A DNA stretch of 41,970 nt from Halopseudomonas sabulinigri (GCA_011053055.1 DRHT01000025.1:1-41970); one strand, 5' to 3'; numbered from the stretch's first letter, positions 18,503 to 27,307 are shown. Made by a program: numbers and translations. Notes: generated by a model from the sequence alone, not told the origin.

Positions 18503-20421
18503 GCTTTCTACAACACGGCACCATTTTCAGCCGGTTGATCCTTATTGCCACGCTTCCGGTATTACTGATGGGCGTAGTCGGTTTCAGCTTTCTTACCAGC
18601 GAACGACTGGATGACGTTAACCGCGAGCTGCAGCTAACCGGCCAACTGATTGCCGATCAACTGGCACCTGCCGCCGAATACGGCGTTATCAGCGGCAACC
18701 TGCGCACACTGGAGAGCCTGGTGCAGGGCGCGCTCAATATGCCGCACGTACGCTACGTACAAGTTTTTGACCAAGCTGGCCTGCCACTATTGATGCTCAG
18801 TAAAGAAGCCTCCAACCCAGACGCAGGCTTGCAAGTATTTGTGGCCGATATCATGCGTCAACGCATTCAGTTGCAAAACGAACTATTCCTACTCGACTCC
18901 CCCGCAACAGATAACGATGATCAAATGCGCTACCTAGGCCAGGTACACGTCGGGCTGAGCAACGAGGCCTTTGTAGCGCGCCAAAACAGCATCTTGTTGA
19001 AAACCCTCGGCCTCGCGGCCTTGGCACTGATCGCCACTCTCTTTCTAGCCATTCGCCTGGCAAAAGCACTGGCCACCCCGATGGCACGCATGGGCTTGGC
19101 CGTACACAAGTTGCAGGAAGGCCAACTGAGTATTCGCCTGGAAATAAACGACAAGCACGAGATCGGCCAGCTGATGCGCAACATCAACAGTTTGGCCGCC
19201 ACCCTGGAACGGTCCAGGCAGCAACAACAACAGGCCATGCAGCAACTGGTCAGCGCGCGAGAAGAGGCAGAGGCCGCAAACCGCGCGAAATCCGAGTTTC
19301 TGGCGATGATGAGCCACGAACTACGCACCCCTATGAACGGCGTGCTAGGCATGTTGCAGCTATTGGAAACCACCGAACTCAGCGGCGAACAAAGCGAGTA
19401 TGTGCATATTGCTGGCGAATCCACCGATCACTTGCTTAAGGTGATCAACGATATTCTGGACTTCTCGCGTATCGAACGCGGCGCGCTAGAACTGGAGAAG
19501 ATCCCGTTTAATCTGCCGCAATTGATCGGTTCTTCCGTCAACGTATTCGAGCACACAGCTCGGCAAAAAGGCCTGCGCCTCATCACTCAACTACAGGGCG
19601 ACCGTGAATGGTCTGAGGTCCTGGGTGACCCAACCCGTATTCGCCAGATACTGGTCAACTTGATCGGCAATGCTTTGAAGTTCACCGAGGCTGGTAACGT
19701 CACTGTGACCGCCCACTGGCATTTGTATGACACCAACCGGCTGCTGCTGGAGTGCGAGGTTACCGACACTGGAATAGGTATCGCACCAGAACGCCTGGAA
19801 AGCATGTTTGATGCCTTCCAGCAGGCTGACTCCAGCACCTCACGCCGTTTTGGTGGCACCGGGCTGGGGCTCTCGATTGCGCGTACTTTTGTACAGAAAA
19901 TGGGCGGTGAGCTGATCGCGCGGAGCACTGAGGGCAAAGGTTCGCATTTTACCTTCCAGATTCCGCTCGAACTCGACAACAGCGAGCACCTGGACAGCAT
20001 CGCAGAACAGCCGGCTGACAGTGGCCGACACGACAAACCTGTGCTGCTGGTGGAAGACAACCCGGTCAACCAAATGGTCATCGAAGGCATGCTGCACAGC
20101 TTCAACATGCAGGCCGACATTGCCGGCACGGGCGAACAAGCGTTGCACTCGCTCACCAGCCACCCGGAAAGATACTCAGTGATTCTAATGGACATCCATC
20201 TGCCAGATACCGACGGGCTAGACGTCTGCCGACGCTATCATGCGCACTGCATCAGTACCGGTCTGGAACCCATACCCTGCATTGCCCTTACCGCCAGCGC
20301 TTTCGACGTTGATCGTCAGCACTGCGAGGAGGCGGGCATGCAGGATTTCTTAAGCAAACCGGTTAGTCGCCAGGCATTGCTTCAGACACTAAATCGCTGG
20401 ACTGAACCAGCAGATCATTGA
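18499..20421 (+). CDS. Hybrid sensor histidine kinase with receiver domain (BarA/PA1611-like)
   Basis: A 640-residue inner-membrane hybrid kinase. TM1 is about 11-33, a periplasmic sensor region about 35-165, TM2 about 166-186, and HAMP about 187-242. A Gln-rich coiled linker leads to HisKA with His273 in [12 protein letters not shown]. The HATPase has the N box [17 protein letters not shown] and [13 protein letters not shown] receiver domain (about 515-635) has [10 protein letters not shown], phospho-acceptor Asp565 in [11 protein letters not shown], and the FLSKP lysine. No C-terminal HPt domain follows, unlike BarA/GacS, so phosphate must pass to a separate HPt protein. Its place next to fabA recalls PA1611, which signals with RetS and HptB. 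It overlaps the periplasmic binding-protein gene, its likely input partner. Confidence 0.93.
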   Translation: MSFLQHGTIFSRLILIATLPVLLMGVVGFSFLTSERLDDVNRELQLTGQLIADQLAPAAEYGVISGNLRTLESLVQGALNMPHVRYVQVFDQAGLPLLMLSKEASNPDAGLQVFVADIMRQRIQLQNELFLLDSPATDNDDQMRYLGQVHVGLSNEAFVARQNSILLKTLGLAALALIATLFLAIRLAKALATPMARMGLAVHKLQEGQLSIRLEINDKHEIGQLMRNINSLAATLERSRQQQQQAMQQLVSAREEAEAANRAKSEFLAMMSHELRTPMNGVLGMLQLLETTELSGEQSEYVHIAGESTDHLLKVINDILDFSRIERGALELEKIPFNLPQLIGSSVNVFEHTARQKGLRLITQLQGDREWSEVLGDPTRIRQILVNLIGNALKFTEAGNVTVTAHWHLYDTNRLLLECEVTDTGIGIAPERLESMFDAFQQADSSTSRRFGGTGLGLSIARTFVQKMGGELIARSTEGKGSHFTFQIPLELDNSEHLDSIAEQPADSGRHDKPVLLVEDNPVNQMVIEGMLHSFNMQADIAGTGEQALHSLTSHPERYSVILMDIHLPDTDGLDVCRRYHAHCISTGLEPIPCIALTASAFDVDRQHCEEAGMQDFLSKPVSRQALLQTLNRWTEPADH

Positions 20422-20429
20422 TTTCGCTG

Positions 20430-20473
20430 ATCCAGCACCATTCTGGCTGACGGTGAGGCCAGCTGGCGCTGGA
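20430..20473 (+). terminator. Nested inverted repeat after the kinase gene
   Basis: ATCCAGC (20430-20436) pairs with GCTGGAT (20467-20473), and inside these CTGGC pairs with GCCAG. The structure starts 8 bases after the kinase stop, so it could end that transcript. No T-run follows directly, so an attenuating or stabilising role is equally possible. Confidence 0.3.
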
Positions 20474-20598
20474 TTCGTGTGGCAAATATCGCGACACTAG
20501 GCCTCGATTTTTTCGGCAAAACCTTGTGAAACTCGCTGTTCAGCAGCATTTATAGCGCAAGGAGCCGCGTCCCGATCCTGCCATACGAGCGCATAAAA

Positions 20599-22152
20599 AT
20601 GTCAACAATCACTCTGGAAACGCCCTACAGCACATTACCCGAACTGGTCGCCTTACATGCCCGAGAACGTGGCGATCATCCGGCGTTGATGCAGGATGCC
20701 AATAGCCTTAGCTATCGTGAGCTCGATCAACAAGCGGATCGCGTTGCTGCTGCGCTTCAGCGCGATGGTGTGATGCCGGGCGAAGCCATTGCAGTCTGCG
20801 CTGCCAACTCGATCAACTATTCCGTCATTTTCGTCGGTGCTCTGCGCGCCGGCGTGGTGGTTGCGCCTCTGGCACCCTCATCTACTCCGGAAGGCCTGCT
20901 CGGCATGCTGACTGACTCAGCCGCCAAACTGTTCTTTGTTGACGCAGCCGTGCGTGATGCCATCATCAGCGTACGCGAACGTATCCAGGCTCCGCTTTAC
21001 AGCCTGGATAACAGCGTGGGCGAGCCCACCTACAGCAGCTGGCTCTCTGATGCTAAACCCAGCGCGGTCCAACTGACGCCCGAGATGGTTTTCAACATCA
21101 TCTATTCTTCTGGCACCACCGGTGACCCCAAAGGCATTGTGCAATCGCACGGTATGCGTTGGTCGCATATTCAGCGCGCGCTGGTATTAGACTACGGCAC
21201 CGACAGCCGCACACTAATTTCTACGCCGCTGTATTCCAACACCACGCTGGTTTCCTTCCTGCCAACTCTGGGTCTTGGCGGCACTGTCGTCTTGATGGCC
21301 AAATTTGACGCTGCACGCTACCTGGCCTTGGCCGAACAGCACAAAATCACCCATACCATGCTGGTCCCGGTGCAATATCAGCGCATCATGGCGCGCGACG
21401 ATTTCGATAACTACGACCTGTCCAGCTTCATCATGAAATTCAGCACCAGTGCGCCCTTCCATGCCGCGCTCAAAGCTGACATTTTGGCCCGCTGGCCGGG
21501 CGGCCTGGTTGAGTTTTACGGTATGACCGAAGGTGGCGGCTCCTGCATTCTGGCCGCTCACCTTTACCCCAACAAGCTCAGCACAGTGGGTATGCCTCCG
21601 GAAGGCCACGATATGCGCGTGATCGACGAAGAAGGCGTTGAATTACCCCGCGGCGAAATAGGTGAAGTTGTTGGCAACTCCCCTGGCATGATGACGGGCT
21701 ACCTGAACAAGCCGACAAAAACTGCCGAAGCAGAATGGTATGACAGCACCGGCAAGCGCTTTATCCGGACCGGCGACGTAGGTCGTTTCGACGAAGAAGG
21801 CTTTCTTACCCTGATGGATCGTAAGAAAGACATGATCATCAGCGGCGGCTTCAACATTTACCCCAGTGACCTGGAAGCAGAGCTGCGTCAGCACCCTGAG
21901 TTGCAAGACGTGACCGTGATCGGTGTCCAGTCCACCAGTTGGGGTGAGACCCCGGTGGGCTACGTGGTAACCAAATCTGGCGCCGACGTTAACGCCGAAG
22001 CGGTACTCGAGTGGTTCAATGCTCGCGTCGGCAAAACCCAGCGTTTGAACCGCGTGATCATCACCGATGAGCTGCCACGTAGCGCCATTGGCAAGGTGCT
22101 CAAACGCGAACTGCGCGACATATTTCAGGCCGAATTTGGTCTACTGAGCTGA
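20599..22152 (+). CDS. Class I adenylate-forming enzyme (acyl-CoA ligase-like)
   Basis: A 517-residue AMP-binding enzyme. Motifs in order: phosphate loop IIYSSGTTGDPKGIV (about 170-185), EFYGMTEGGGSCILAAH (about 305), the ribose Asp in IRTGDVGRFDEEGF, the hinge MDRKKDMIISGGFNIYPSDLE, and the catalytic Lys in RSAIGKVLKREL near the C-terminus. All key residues are present. The hinge form is that of the 4-coumarate/medium-chain acyl-CoA ligase branch and differs from the FadD15-like ligase elsewhere in the window. It activates a carboxylic acid to an acyl-AMP and then probably acyl-CoA. It stands alone between the kinase and fabA, with 177 bp before it and a weak ribosome binding site. The natural acid is not known. 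Confidence 0.9.
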   Translation: MSTITLETPYSTLPELVALHARERGDHPALMQDANSLSYRELDQQADRVAAALQRDGVMPGEAIAVCAANSINYSVIFVGALRAGVVVAPLAPSSTPEGLLGMLTDSAAKLFFVDAAVRDAIISVRERIQAPLYSLDNSVGEPTYSSWLSDAKPSAVQLTPEMVFNIIYSSGTTGDPKGIVQSHGMRWSHIQRALVLDYGTDSRTLISTPLYSNTTLVSFLPTLGLGGTVVLMAKFDAARYLALAEQHKITHTMLVPVQYQRIMARDDFDNYDLSSFIMKFSTSAPFHAALKADILARWPGGLVEFYGMTEGGGSCILAAHLYPNKLSTVGMPPEGHDMRVIDEEGVELPRGEIGEVVGNSPGMMTGYLNKPTKTAEAEWYDSTGKRFIRTGDVGRFDEEGFLTLMDRKKDMIISGGFNIYPSDLEAELRQHPELQDVTVIGVQSTSWGETPVGYVVTKSGADVNAEAVLEWFNARVGKTQRLNRVIITDELPRSAIGKVLKRELRDIFQAEFGLLS

Positions 22153-22163
22153 TAAGTCGTTCT

Positions 22164-22185
22164 GCACCGGTAGAGCATCCGGTGC
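22164..22185 (+). terminator. Hairpin after the acyl-CoA ligase gene
   Basis: GCACCGG and CCGGTGC form a 7-bp stem with an 8-base loop, 11 bases past the stop codon. There is no T-run, so factor-independent termination is doubtful. It may protect the mRNA end. Confidence 0.35.
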
Positions 22186-22328
22186 GCCTGAGCTGCGGTC
22201 GAAGATAGAGAACCTTTGTCCTCGACCGCTATCGCGGGTATCCTCAACGCCTCGTTGCACAGCAAATAGCGACAGTTGTGACTTTATCGTCAGGCATACA
22301 GTCTGACCTTACGCTGGCCCGATAGCGC

Positions 22329-22476
22329 CAGGAGACATCTGAAAACGCTGCAACATGAGAGCAGAAGAACAAGAGTTCTGATCAAAAATTCCTTTATTTC
22401 ATGCAAATAGAGCAATTTCTTAATACAGATCCAGTAACGTTGGCTTCTCACAGCGCGCTTTTTCAGATGTTGCCTG
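22329..22476. repeat. Mirrored 20-bp elements flanking the likely fabA promoter
   Basis: The first element reads CAGGAGACATCTGAAAACGC at 22329-22348. The reverse strand of 22457-22476 reads CAGGCAACATCTGAAAAAGC. Seventeen of 20 positions agree, and the copies are inverted with 108 bp of AT-rich DNA between them. They could be two binding sites for one protein (looping) or the arms of a long RNA hairpin. Confidence 0.5.
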
Positions 22477-22535
22477 AAAATCAGGTCAAGCCGAATTAAC
22501 AGCGCCCCGTATTCAGGGGAAGAGCAGGAGCCTCT

Positions 22536-23051
22536 ATGACACAACAGAATGCGTATTCCCGGGAAGAGCTGCTCAAATGCAGCCGTGGCGAGATGTTCGG
22601 CCCCGGTAATGCACAACTCCCCGCCCCCAATATGTTGATGATGGACCGTATCGTCCATATCAGCCAGACCGGCGGCAAGTACGGCAAAGGCGAAATCATC
22701 GCCGAGCTGGATATCACTCCTGATCTATGGTTTTTTGCCTGTCACTTTGAAGGCGATCCCGTCATGCCCGGTTGCCTGGGCCTTGATGCCATGTGGCAGC
22801 TCGTAGGCTTCCACCTTGGTTGGCTGGGTTACGAAGGCCGTGGTCGCGCCTTGGGTTCAGGTGAAGTCAAGTTCACCGGCCAGGTTCTACCCACCGCCAA
22901 AAAAGTCACTTACACCATTAACATCAAACGTACCATCAACCGTGCGTTGACCCTCGGCATAGCCGACGGCACCATGGCCGTTGATGGCCGTGAGATCTAC
23001 AGCGCTGAAGGTTTGCGCGTAGGTCTGTTCTCATCTACCGACAGCTTCTGA
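22536..23051 (+). CDS. fabA: 3-hydroxydecanoyl-ACP dehydratase/isomerase
   Basis: A 171-residue FabA, the full family length. It dehydrates 3-hydroxydecanoyl-ACP and isomerises trans-2- to cis-3-decenoyl-ACP, the branch point to unsaturated fatty acids. Catalytic His70 is in [12 protein letters not shown] and Asp84 in GLDAMWQ, both present. [11 protein letters not shown] and the C-terminal region also match. AGGAG is about 7 bases before the ATG. fabB follows after 11 bp, so the two are one operon, as in Pseudomonas. The long upstream region is the likely site of control. Confidence 0.98.
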   Translation: MTQQNAYSREELLKCSRGEMFGPGNAQLPAPNMLMMDRIVHISQTGGKYGKGEIIAELDITPDLWFFACHFEGDPVMPGCLGLDAMWQLVGFHLGWLGYEGRGRALGSGEVKFTGQVLPTAKKVTYTINIKRTINRALTLGIADGTMAVDGREIYSAEGLRVGLFSSTDSF

Positions 23052-23062
23052 GGATCATCACT

Positions 23063-24280
23063 ATGCGTCGCGTCGTGATTACCGGTATGGGCATTATCTC
23101 CTGCCTTGGCCAAGATCTTGAAAGTGTGGCTGCCAGCCTAAAGGCCGGCAAGCCAGGCATTCGTTTTAACCCTTCCTATGCTGAGATGGGCCTACGCAGC
23201 CACGTTTCCGGCTCAGTTGACATCGACCTGGATGCCGCCATTGACCGTAAGGTTAAGCGCTTCATGGGCGATGCTGCTGCATACGCCTATCTGTCCATGC
23301 AGCAAGCCATCGCTGATGCGGGCCTGGGCGAAGAGCTGGTCAGCAGTGTTCGCACCGGCCTGGTTGCGGGTAGCGGCGGTGCTTCCACGCTGAATCAGAT
23401 GGAAGCCGTCGACATTCTGCGCGAGAAAGGCGTCAAGAAAATTGGCCCATATCGTGTGCCGCGCACCATGGGCAGCACCGTTTCTGCCTGTCTGGCTACG
23501 CCGTTCAAGATCAAGGGCGTTAACTACTCGATCTCCTCTGCTTGTGCCACCAGTGCGCATTGTATCGGCCACGCAGCCGAGCTGATTCAGCTGGGCAAGC
23601 AAGATATCGTCTTTGCCGGCGGCGGCGAAGAAGAGCATTGGTCCCAGACCATGCTGTTCGATGCCATGGGCGCCCTTTCCACTCAGTACAACGAGACTCC
23701 GGAAAAAGCCTCCCGTGCATACGACAGCAAGCGTGATGGCTTTGTGATCGCGGGCGGCGGCGGCATGGTCGTGGTTGAGGAGCTGGAGCACGCACTAGCA
23801 CGTGGCGCCAAAATCTACGCCGAAGTGGTTGGCTACGGCGCGACGTCTGACGGGTACGACATGGTCGCCCCTAGCGGCGAAGGTGCTGTACGCTGCATGC
23901 AGCAGGCACTGGCCACTGTTGATGGCGCCATTGAGTATCTAAACACCCACGGCACTTCTACTCCAGTAGGCGACGTGGCTGAGCTCAAAGCTATCCGCGA
24001 AGTCTTTGGCGATAACGCGCCGAAGATTAGCTCGACCAAGAGCCTGTCGGGCCATTCGCTTGGCGCTGCTGGCGTGCAGGAGGCGATCTACTGCCTGCTT
24101 ATGCTGCGTGATAACTTCCTTGCGGCATCTGCCAACATCGAAGAGCTGGACGAGAACGCCGGTACCCTGCCCATCCTGCGCGAGCGTCTGGATAAGGCCG
24201 TTGATCTGGTTATGTCTAACAGCTTCGGCTTTGGTGGCACCAACGCCACGCTGATCATGAAGCGCTGGAAAGCTGCCTGA
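23063..24280 (+). CDS. fabB: 3-oxoacyl-ACP synthase I (KAS I)
   Basis: A 405-residue condensing enzyme that extends cis-3-decenoyl-ACP and longer acyl-ACPs. The triad is complete: Cys161 in [10 protein letters not shown], His296 in [12 protein letters not shown] and His331 in [10 protein letters not shown]. The C-terminal GFGGTNA loop is present. It lies 11 bp after fabA, with GAGGA before the ATG, and ends at a strong intrinsic terminator. The pair supplies unsaturated acyl chains for membrane lipids. Confidence 0.98.
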   Translation: MRRVVITGMGIISCLGQDLESVAASLKAGKPGIRFNPSYAEMGLRSHVSGSVDIDLDAAIDRKVKRFMGDAAAYAYLSMQQAIADAGLGEELVSSVRTGLVAGSGGASTLNQMEAVDILREKGVKKIGPYRVPRTMGSTVSACLATPFKIKGVNYSISSACATSAHCIGHAAELIQLGKQDIVFAGGGEEEHWSQTMLFDAMGALSTQYNETPEKASRAYDSKRDGFVIAGGGGMVVVEELEHALARGAKIYAEVVGYGATSDGYDMVAPSGEGAVRCMQQALATVDGAIEYLNTHGTSTPVGDVAELKAIREVFGDNAPKISSTKSLSGHSLGAAGVQEAIYCLLMLRDNFLAASANIEELDENAGTLPILRERLDKAVDLVMSNSFGFGGTNATLIMKRWKAA

Positions 24281-24299
24281 TCTTTTGATCCAAGGCAGC

Positions 24300-24331
24300 A
24301 AAAAACGCCGCAGTAAATGCGGCGTTTTTTT
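24300..24331. terminator. Bidirectional intrinsic terminator between fabB and the MFS gene
   Basis: CGCCGC (24306-24311) and GCGGCG (24319-24324) form a stem with a 7-base loop, flanked by A5-6 on the left and T7 on the right. The symmetry allows it to end both fabAB (rightward) and the convergent drug exporter (leftward). Confidence 0.93.
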
Positions 24332-24376
24332 ATGTCTGGATTTTCTGCCTGTCAGGCCAATTAAGGCTCATCTACC

Positions 24377-25576
24377 TTAGCGTGAAGCCCAATTTGGCTG
24401 CGGTGCTCGCGCAGAGGCGCGCCTTGCCAGTAAAGCCATAATAACTGTCACTAAGCCACACCCGCCCATCACCAACGCCATGGGCAGGCTGCTATCGTCG
24501 TGCAGCACGCCAACCAGCGCTGATGTAAGCCCCGCAATGGCAAACTGCATGGTGCCCATCAAAGCCGATGCTACCCCAGCCTGGTGACCGTGACCGGCGA
24601 GCGCACACGCAGAAGCGTTAGGTATCACCAGTGAGATCACTGCCACGCTGCAGAACAGCGGCGGCAGAAACCACCAGATGTTCGGCAAACCCGATAGCGC
24701 CACCAAGAACAAGGTTGCAGTCGCAGCCAAATAAACGCCGGTAGTGCCTTTGAGCAAGTCAAGCGGCGTGTTGTTTCGCAATAAACGGCTATTGAGCTGA
24801 GCGAACAAAATAAAGCCCGCAGCATTGGCACCAAATAGCCACGCGTAGTGATCCACGCTCAAGCCGTACATGTCTATAAAAATGTAAGGAGAGCCCGCGA
24901 TATAGGCAAACATACCTGCCATGGCCACGCCGCCAGTCAGCGAATGGAACATGAACACCGGTTCACGCAGCAAGCCTAGGTAGCGCCCCAAAGCGCTGCT
25001 CAAGCGCGCCGCTGGCGTATGGGTCGGTAATGTTTCAGGCAGAAAGAAATAAACCGCCATAGCAAAAAGCGCAGAGAACAGCGCCAAAAACCAGAATATT
25101 GAAGGCCAGCCCGCTACTTTCAACATAGCCCCCCCTAACAAAGGCGCAAGAATCGGCGCCACGCCCATGATCAACATGAGCTGCGAGAAGGCTTTGGCTG
25201 CATCAATGGGCGCACATAAATCGCGTACTACCGCCCGCGTTACCACCATGCCGGCACAACCGCCCAAGGCCTGCACGAAGCGTGCAGCCAACAGCCATTC
25301 CATAGTAGGCGCCATAGCGCAAGCGACAGAAGCCGCACAAAACAACACTATGCCAACCAATAGCGGACGCCGACGACCGAACCGGTCCGCCAGCGGTCCG
25401 TAAAACAACTGACCGCTGGCCAGACCAAGGAAATAGACCGACAGACTAAACTGAACTTGCTCAGCGTCTGCGCCAAGCGCCAACCCTATCGCGGGGAATG
25501 CCGGCAAGTACATATCGATGGCCAGTGGCCCGAAGGCGCTCAAGCCACCAAGGATGAGCAGAATATAAAAAGGCAT
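24377..25576 (-). CDS. Bcr/CflA-family multidrug efflux MFS transporter
   Basis: A 399-residue inner-membrane protein with about twelve hydrophobic segments. It opens LILGGLSAFGPLAIDMYLPAF, a hallmark of Bcr/CflA drug exporters (DHA1 group). MFS motif A is GPLADRFGRRRPLL, and RFVQALGGCAGMV followed by RAVVRDL gives the fourth-helix motif. Proton-driven export of drugs such as bicyclomycin or chloramphenicol is known for relatives; the natural substrate here is not known. GGAAA lies 6 bases before the ATG. It is divergent from the ankyrin gene (262-bp gap). The short dyad TTGGCG/CGCCAA (25632-25647) lies upstream and could be an operator. Confidence 0.92.
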   Translation of the reverse strand: MPFYILLILGGLSAFGPLAIDMYLPAFPAIGLALGADAEQVQFSLSVYFLGLASGQLFYGPLADRFGRRRPLLVGIVLFCAASVACAMAPTMEWLLAARFVQALGGCAGMVVTRAVVRDLCAPIDAAKAFSQLMLIMGVAPILAPLLGGAMLKVAGWPSIFWFLALFSALFAMAVYFFLPETLPTHTPAARLSSALGRYLGLLREPVFMFHSLTGGVAMAGMFAYIAGSPYIFIDMYGLSVDHYAWLFGANAAGFILFAQLNSRLLRNNTPLDLLKGTTGVYLAATATLFLVALSGLPNIWWFLPPLFCSVAVISLVIPNASACALAGHGHQAGVASALMGTMQFAIAGLTSALVGVLHDDSSLPMALVMGGCGLVTVIMALLARRASARAPQPNWASR

Positions 25577-25838
25577 TCAGATTTCCATCAGAACTGCTGT
25601 ATTGGCCACTTCGCCAGAGTACTGCAGCAGCTTGGCGTTTGACGCCAAAGGCAAGAGAAAAGAACAATATTAGCTTAGATATCGATCGCGCATGATGCCA
25701 GAAAAGCCCTGCATGCAGGCGGAACAGATTGTTGCCCGAATCGGTCAGAGGCTATCGGCGTCATACATTATTTTGACTGCACAGTTCAGGCGTGATCGCC
25801 TAGAGTGTGTTATCGCTTACCGTCCTACTGGAGACCGC

Positions 25839-26366
25839 ATGACTGAGCACACCCAATCTATTGATAAACCCGCGCTGGATGACGATGCCCTGGCCTTCGC
25901 ACAAAAGGTTTTTGATTTGGCTCGCAACGGCCAAACCGATGCATTGCGCCCTCTACTGGATGCGGGGTTGCCGGTCGACATTCTAACCAGCAGCGGCGAC
26001 AGCCTGCTGATGCTCGCCAGCTATCACGGTCACGAGGCAGCCAGTCGCCTGCTGTTAGAACGTGGCGCGGACCCTGAGCTAGCCAATGGGCGCGCTCAAA
26101 CCCCCTTGGCCGGGGTCGTTTTCAAGGGCGACACAGCTATAGTGCGCCTACTGCTGAGTTTTAACGCCGCCGTTGACGGCCGGCCGGAAGGCGGTAAAAC
26201 ACCGCTAATGTATGCTGCCATGTTCGACCGCACCGATATGCTTGAGTTGCTGCTAGATGCTGGCGCGCAAATCGATGCCCGTGATGATGACCAGCGTGGC
26301 GCGCTCGACTATGCCAATGCCATGGGTGCCAAAGCCGCTATTGCGCTACTTGAAGCACGCTTGTAA
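25839..26366 (+). CDS. Ankyrin repeat protein
   Basis: A 175-residue protein made almost wholly of about four ankyrin repeats (residues about 25-170), with unit-like segments SGDSLLMLASYHGHEAASRL, GKTPLMYAAMFDRTDMLEL and GADPELANGRAQTPL. No signal peptide or membrane segment. Ankyrin repeats mediate protein binding, and the partner is unknown. I chose the ATG at 25839 because GGAG lies about 6 bases before it and the repeats begin soon after. The frame is open for 49 more codons upstream, without ankyrin resemblance. It is monocistronic and ends at a terminator shared with csbD. Pseudomonas genomes often hold one such small ankyrin gene. Confidence 0.85.
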   Translation: MTEHTQSIDKPALDDDALAFAQKVFDLARNGQTDALRPLLDAGLPVDILTSSGDSLLMLASYHGHEAASRLLLERGADPELANGRAQTPLAGVVFKGDTAIVRLLLSFNAAVDGRPEGGKTPLMYAAMFDRTDMLELLLDAGAQIDARDDDQRGALDYANAMGAKAAIALLEARL

Positions 26367-26407
26367 AACACCTGATGAGCGATTTGTAGTGCTGATCTTT
26401 GAGCAAT

Positions 26408-26443
26408 AAAAAAGCCGCCAGACTTACGCTGGCGGCTTTTTTT
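26408..26443. terminator. Bidirectional intrinsic terminator between the ankyrin and CsbD genes
   Basis: GCCGCCAG (26414-26421) and CTGGCGGC (26429-26436) form an 8-bp stem with a 7-base loop, with an A6 run before and a T7 run after. It serves both convergent genes. Confidence 0.93.
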
Positions 26444-26452
26444 GGTCAAGAA

Positions 26453-26644
26453 TTACGCTTTGTCGACTAGGTCTTTTAACTTGTCTTTCACGTTACCCTT
26501 AGCGGTTTCGCCCTTGCCCTTGATTTTCTGCAGTTCACCTTCCCCCTGCAGTTCTTCATTGTCAGTGGCTTTACCAATGTCGCTTTTGGCTTCGCCTACG
26601 GTTTCGTTGTATTTGCCTTTAATCTTGTCTGTGGTGCTGGTCAT
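26453..26644 (-). CDS. CsbD family stress-response protein
   Basis: A 63-residue, highly charged, soluble protein with the family pattern: DKIKGKYNETVGEAKSDIG, then KATDNEELQGEGELQKIKGK and a Lys/Asp-rich tail. CsbD-like proteins are small hydrophilic products often raised in general stress; mechanism unknown. Two ATGs lie two codons apart. I chose the inner one (26644), which has AGGGGA at about 6 bases; the outer one (26650) lies too close to that site. It is convergent with the ankyrin gene. Confidence 0.88.
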   Translation of the reverse strand: MTSTTDKIKGKYNETVGEAKSDIGKATDNEELQGEGELQKIKGKGETAKGNVKDKLKDLVDKA

Positions 26645-26748
26645 GGTCATTCCCCTGCTGGTGAGTCGGTGGACTTCAACTACGGTTGGAAATCGCTGAT
26701 CAGCCTACCTTGTGGGTAAGCCAGCCAGTACAGCGTAAAAGCATTTGA

Positions 26749-26982
26749 TTACCGCTCATGTAAGCGTGCGTTCAATTCATCAACTACGGGCGCCCACTCA
26801 GCGTCTTCGCGGATTTCTTCTCGCAGGAAGGCCGCTTGCGAGGGCGTCCAAAATTTGGCTTCACTTAGCACTGTGTCGTGTTCCAGTGCGTGGCTGGAAA
26901 AAAAGGCGTCCATACTGGCCGGATCAGAATCCAGACCCAGTTGATCAAACAGAGTAACGAGGTCTTTGTTCGGCAGTTCCAT
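26749..26982 (-). CDS. DUF2789 domain-containing protein
   Basis: A 77-residue acidic protein matching DUF2789 over its whole length, starting MELPNKDLVTLFDQLGL and containing the family LSEAKFWTPSQAAFLREEI block. No signal or membrane segment. AAGGAG lies about 8 bases before the ATG. The family is common in Pseudomonas and has no known function. It is followed leftward by csbD after 104 bp, and the small membrane protein gene lies 70 bp upstream; all three read leftward. Confidence 0.87.
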   Translation of the reverse strand: MELPNKDLVTLFDQLGLDSDPASMDAFFSSHALEHDTVLSEAKFWTPSQAAFLREEIREDAEWAPVVDELNARLHER

Positions 26983-27052
26983 GATGTCTCTCCTTGGCGG
27001 TCAAACAAACGATTACGCTTACTTAAAAGAGAGTGCAGACGCCACAATCAGT

Positions 27053-27307
27053 TCAATCTTTTTGCTCGGGTGTCGTCATGCCATAGGCATCCGCTGCACT
27101 TTTAAGCCAAGCTTCCAGCTCGCGTTTTTTAATGCCCTTGCGTTGCGCTTCGGCCAACTTATCGCGCATATAAGCCCGCTTGGCTTGGTCTTCTCCCGCC
27201 ATAGACAACGCCAGATCCCGGTCAGTCCAACTCCGGATGCGCAGGAAAAGCCACCAGTGAAAATACAGACCAGCGGCAACCGCCGCTGCAATGATGAAAT
27301 AGTCCAT
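27053..27307 (-). CDS. Small membrane-anchored protein of unknown function
   Basis: An 84-residue protein that I do not recognise. It starts MDYFIIAAAVAAGLYFHWWLF, one N-terminal membrane segment, followed by a charged, helical tail (RIRSWTDRDLALSMAG, then KLAEAQRKGIKKREL). The tail would lie in the cytoplasm. I chose the ATG at 27307: AGGAG lies about 9 bases upstream and the membrane segment starts at once. Starts at 27316 and 27328 are possible. Leftward like DUF2789 and CsbD, it is probably a small envelope or stress protein, but this rests only on neighbours. Confidence 0.65.
   Translation of the reverse strand: MDYFIIAAAVAAGLYFHWWLFLRIRSWTDRDLALSMAGEDQAKRAYMRDKLAEAQRKGIKKRELEAWLKSAADAYGMTTPEQKD

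Larger units (their letters stand above)
22153..22535 (+). promoter_or_regulatory. fabA leader region with several inverted repeats
   Basis: These 383 bp hold no gene I can support. Besides the hairpin after the ligase gene there is an 8-bp perfect inverted repeat, GCGGTCGA (22195-22202) and TCGACCGC (22222-22229). An imperfect mirrored 20-bp pair lies further along, at 22329-22348 and 22457-22476. Between the pair the DNA is AT-rich, and TAATAC at 22421-22426 could be a -10 box (TTCATG at 22398-22403, 17-bp spacing, a poor -35). The fabAB genes are transcriptionally controlled in many bacteria (FabR in E. coli, DesT in P. aeruginosa), so operator sites are expected here, but I cannot match either known consensus. 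Confidence 0.5.

Noticed and set aside
23213..23791. Leftward open frame of 192 codons inside fabB
   Set aside because: Antisense shadow of a highly conserved gene with high GC content; no resemblance to any protein.
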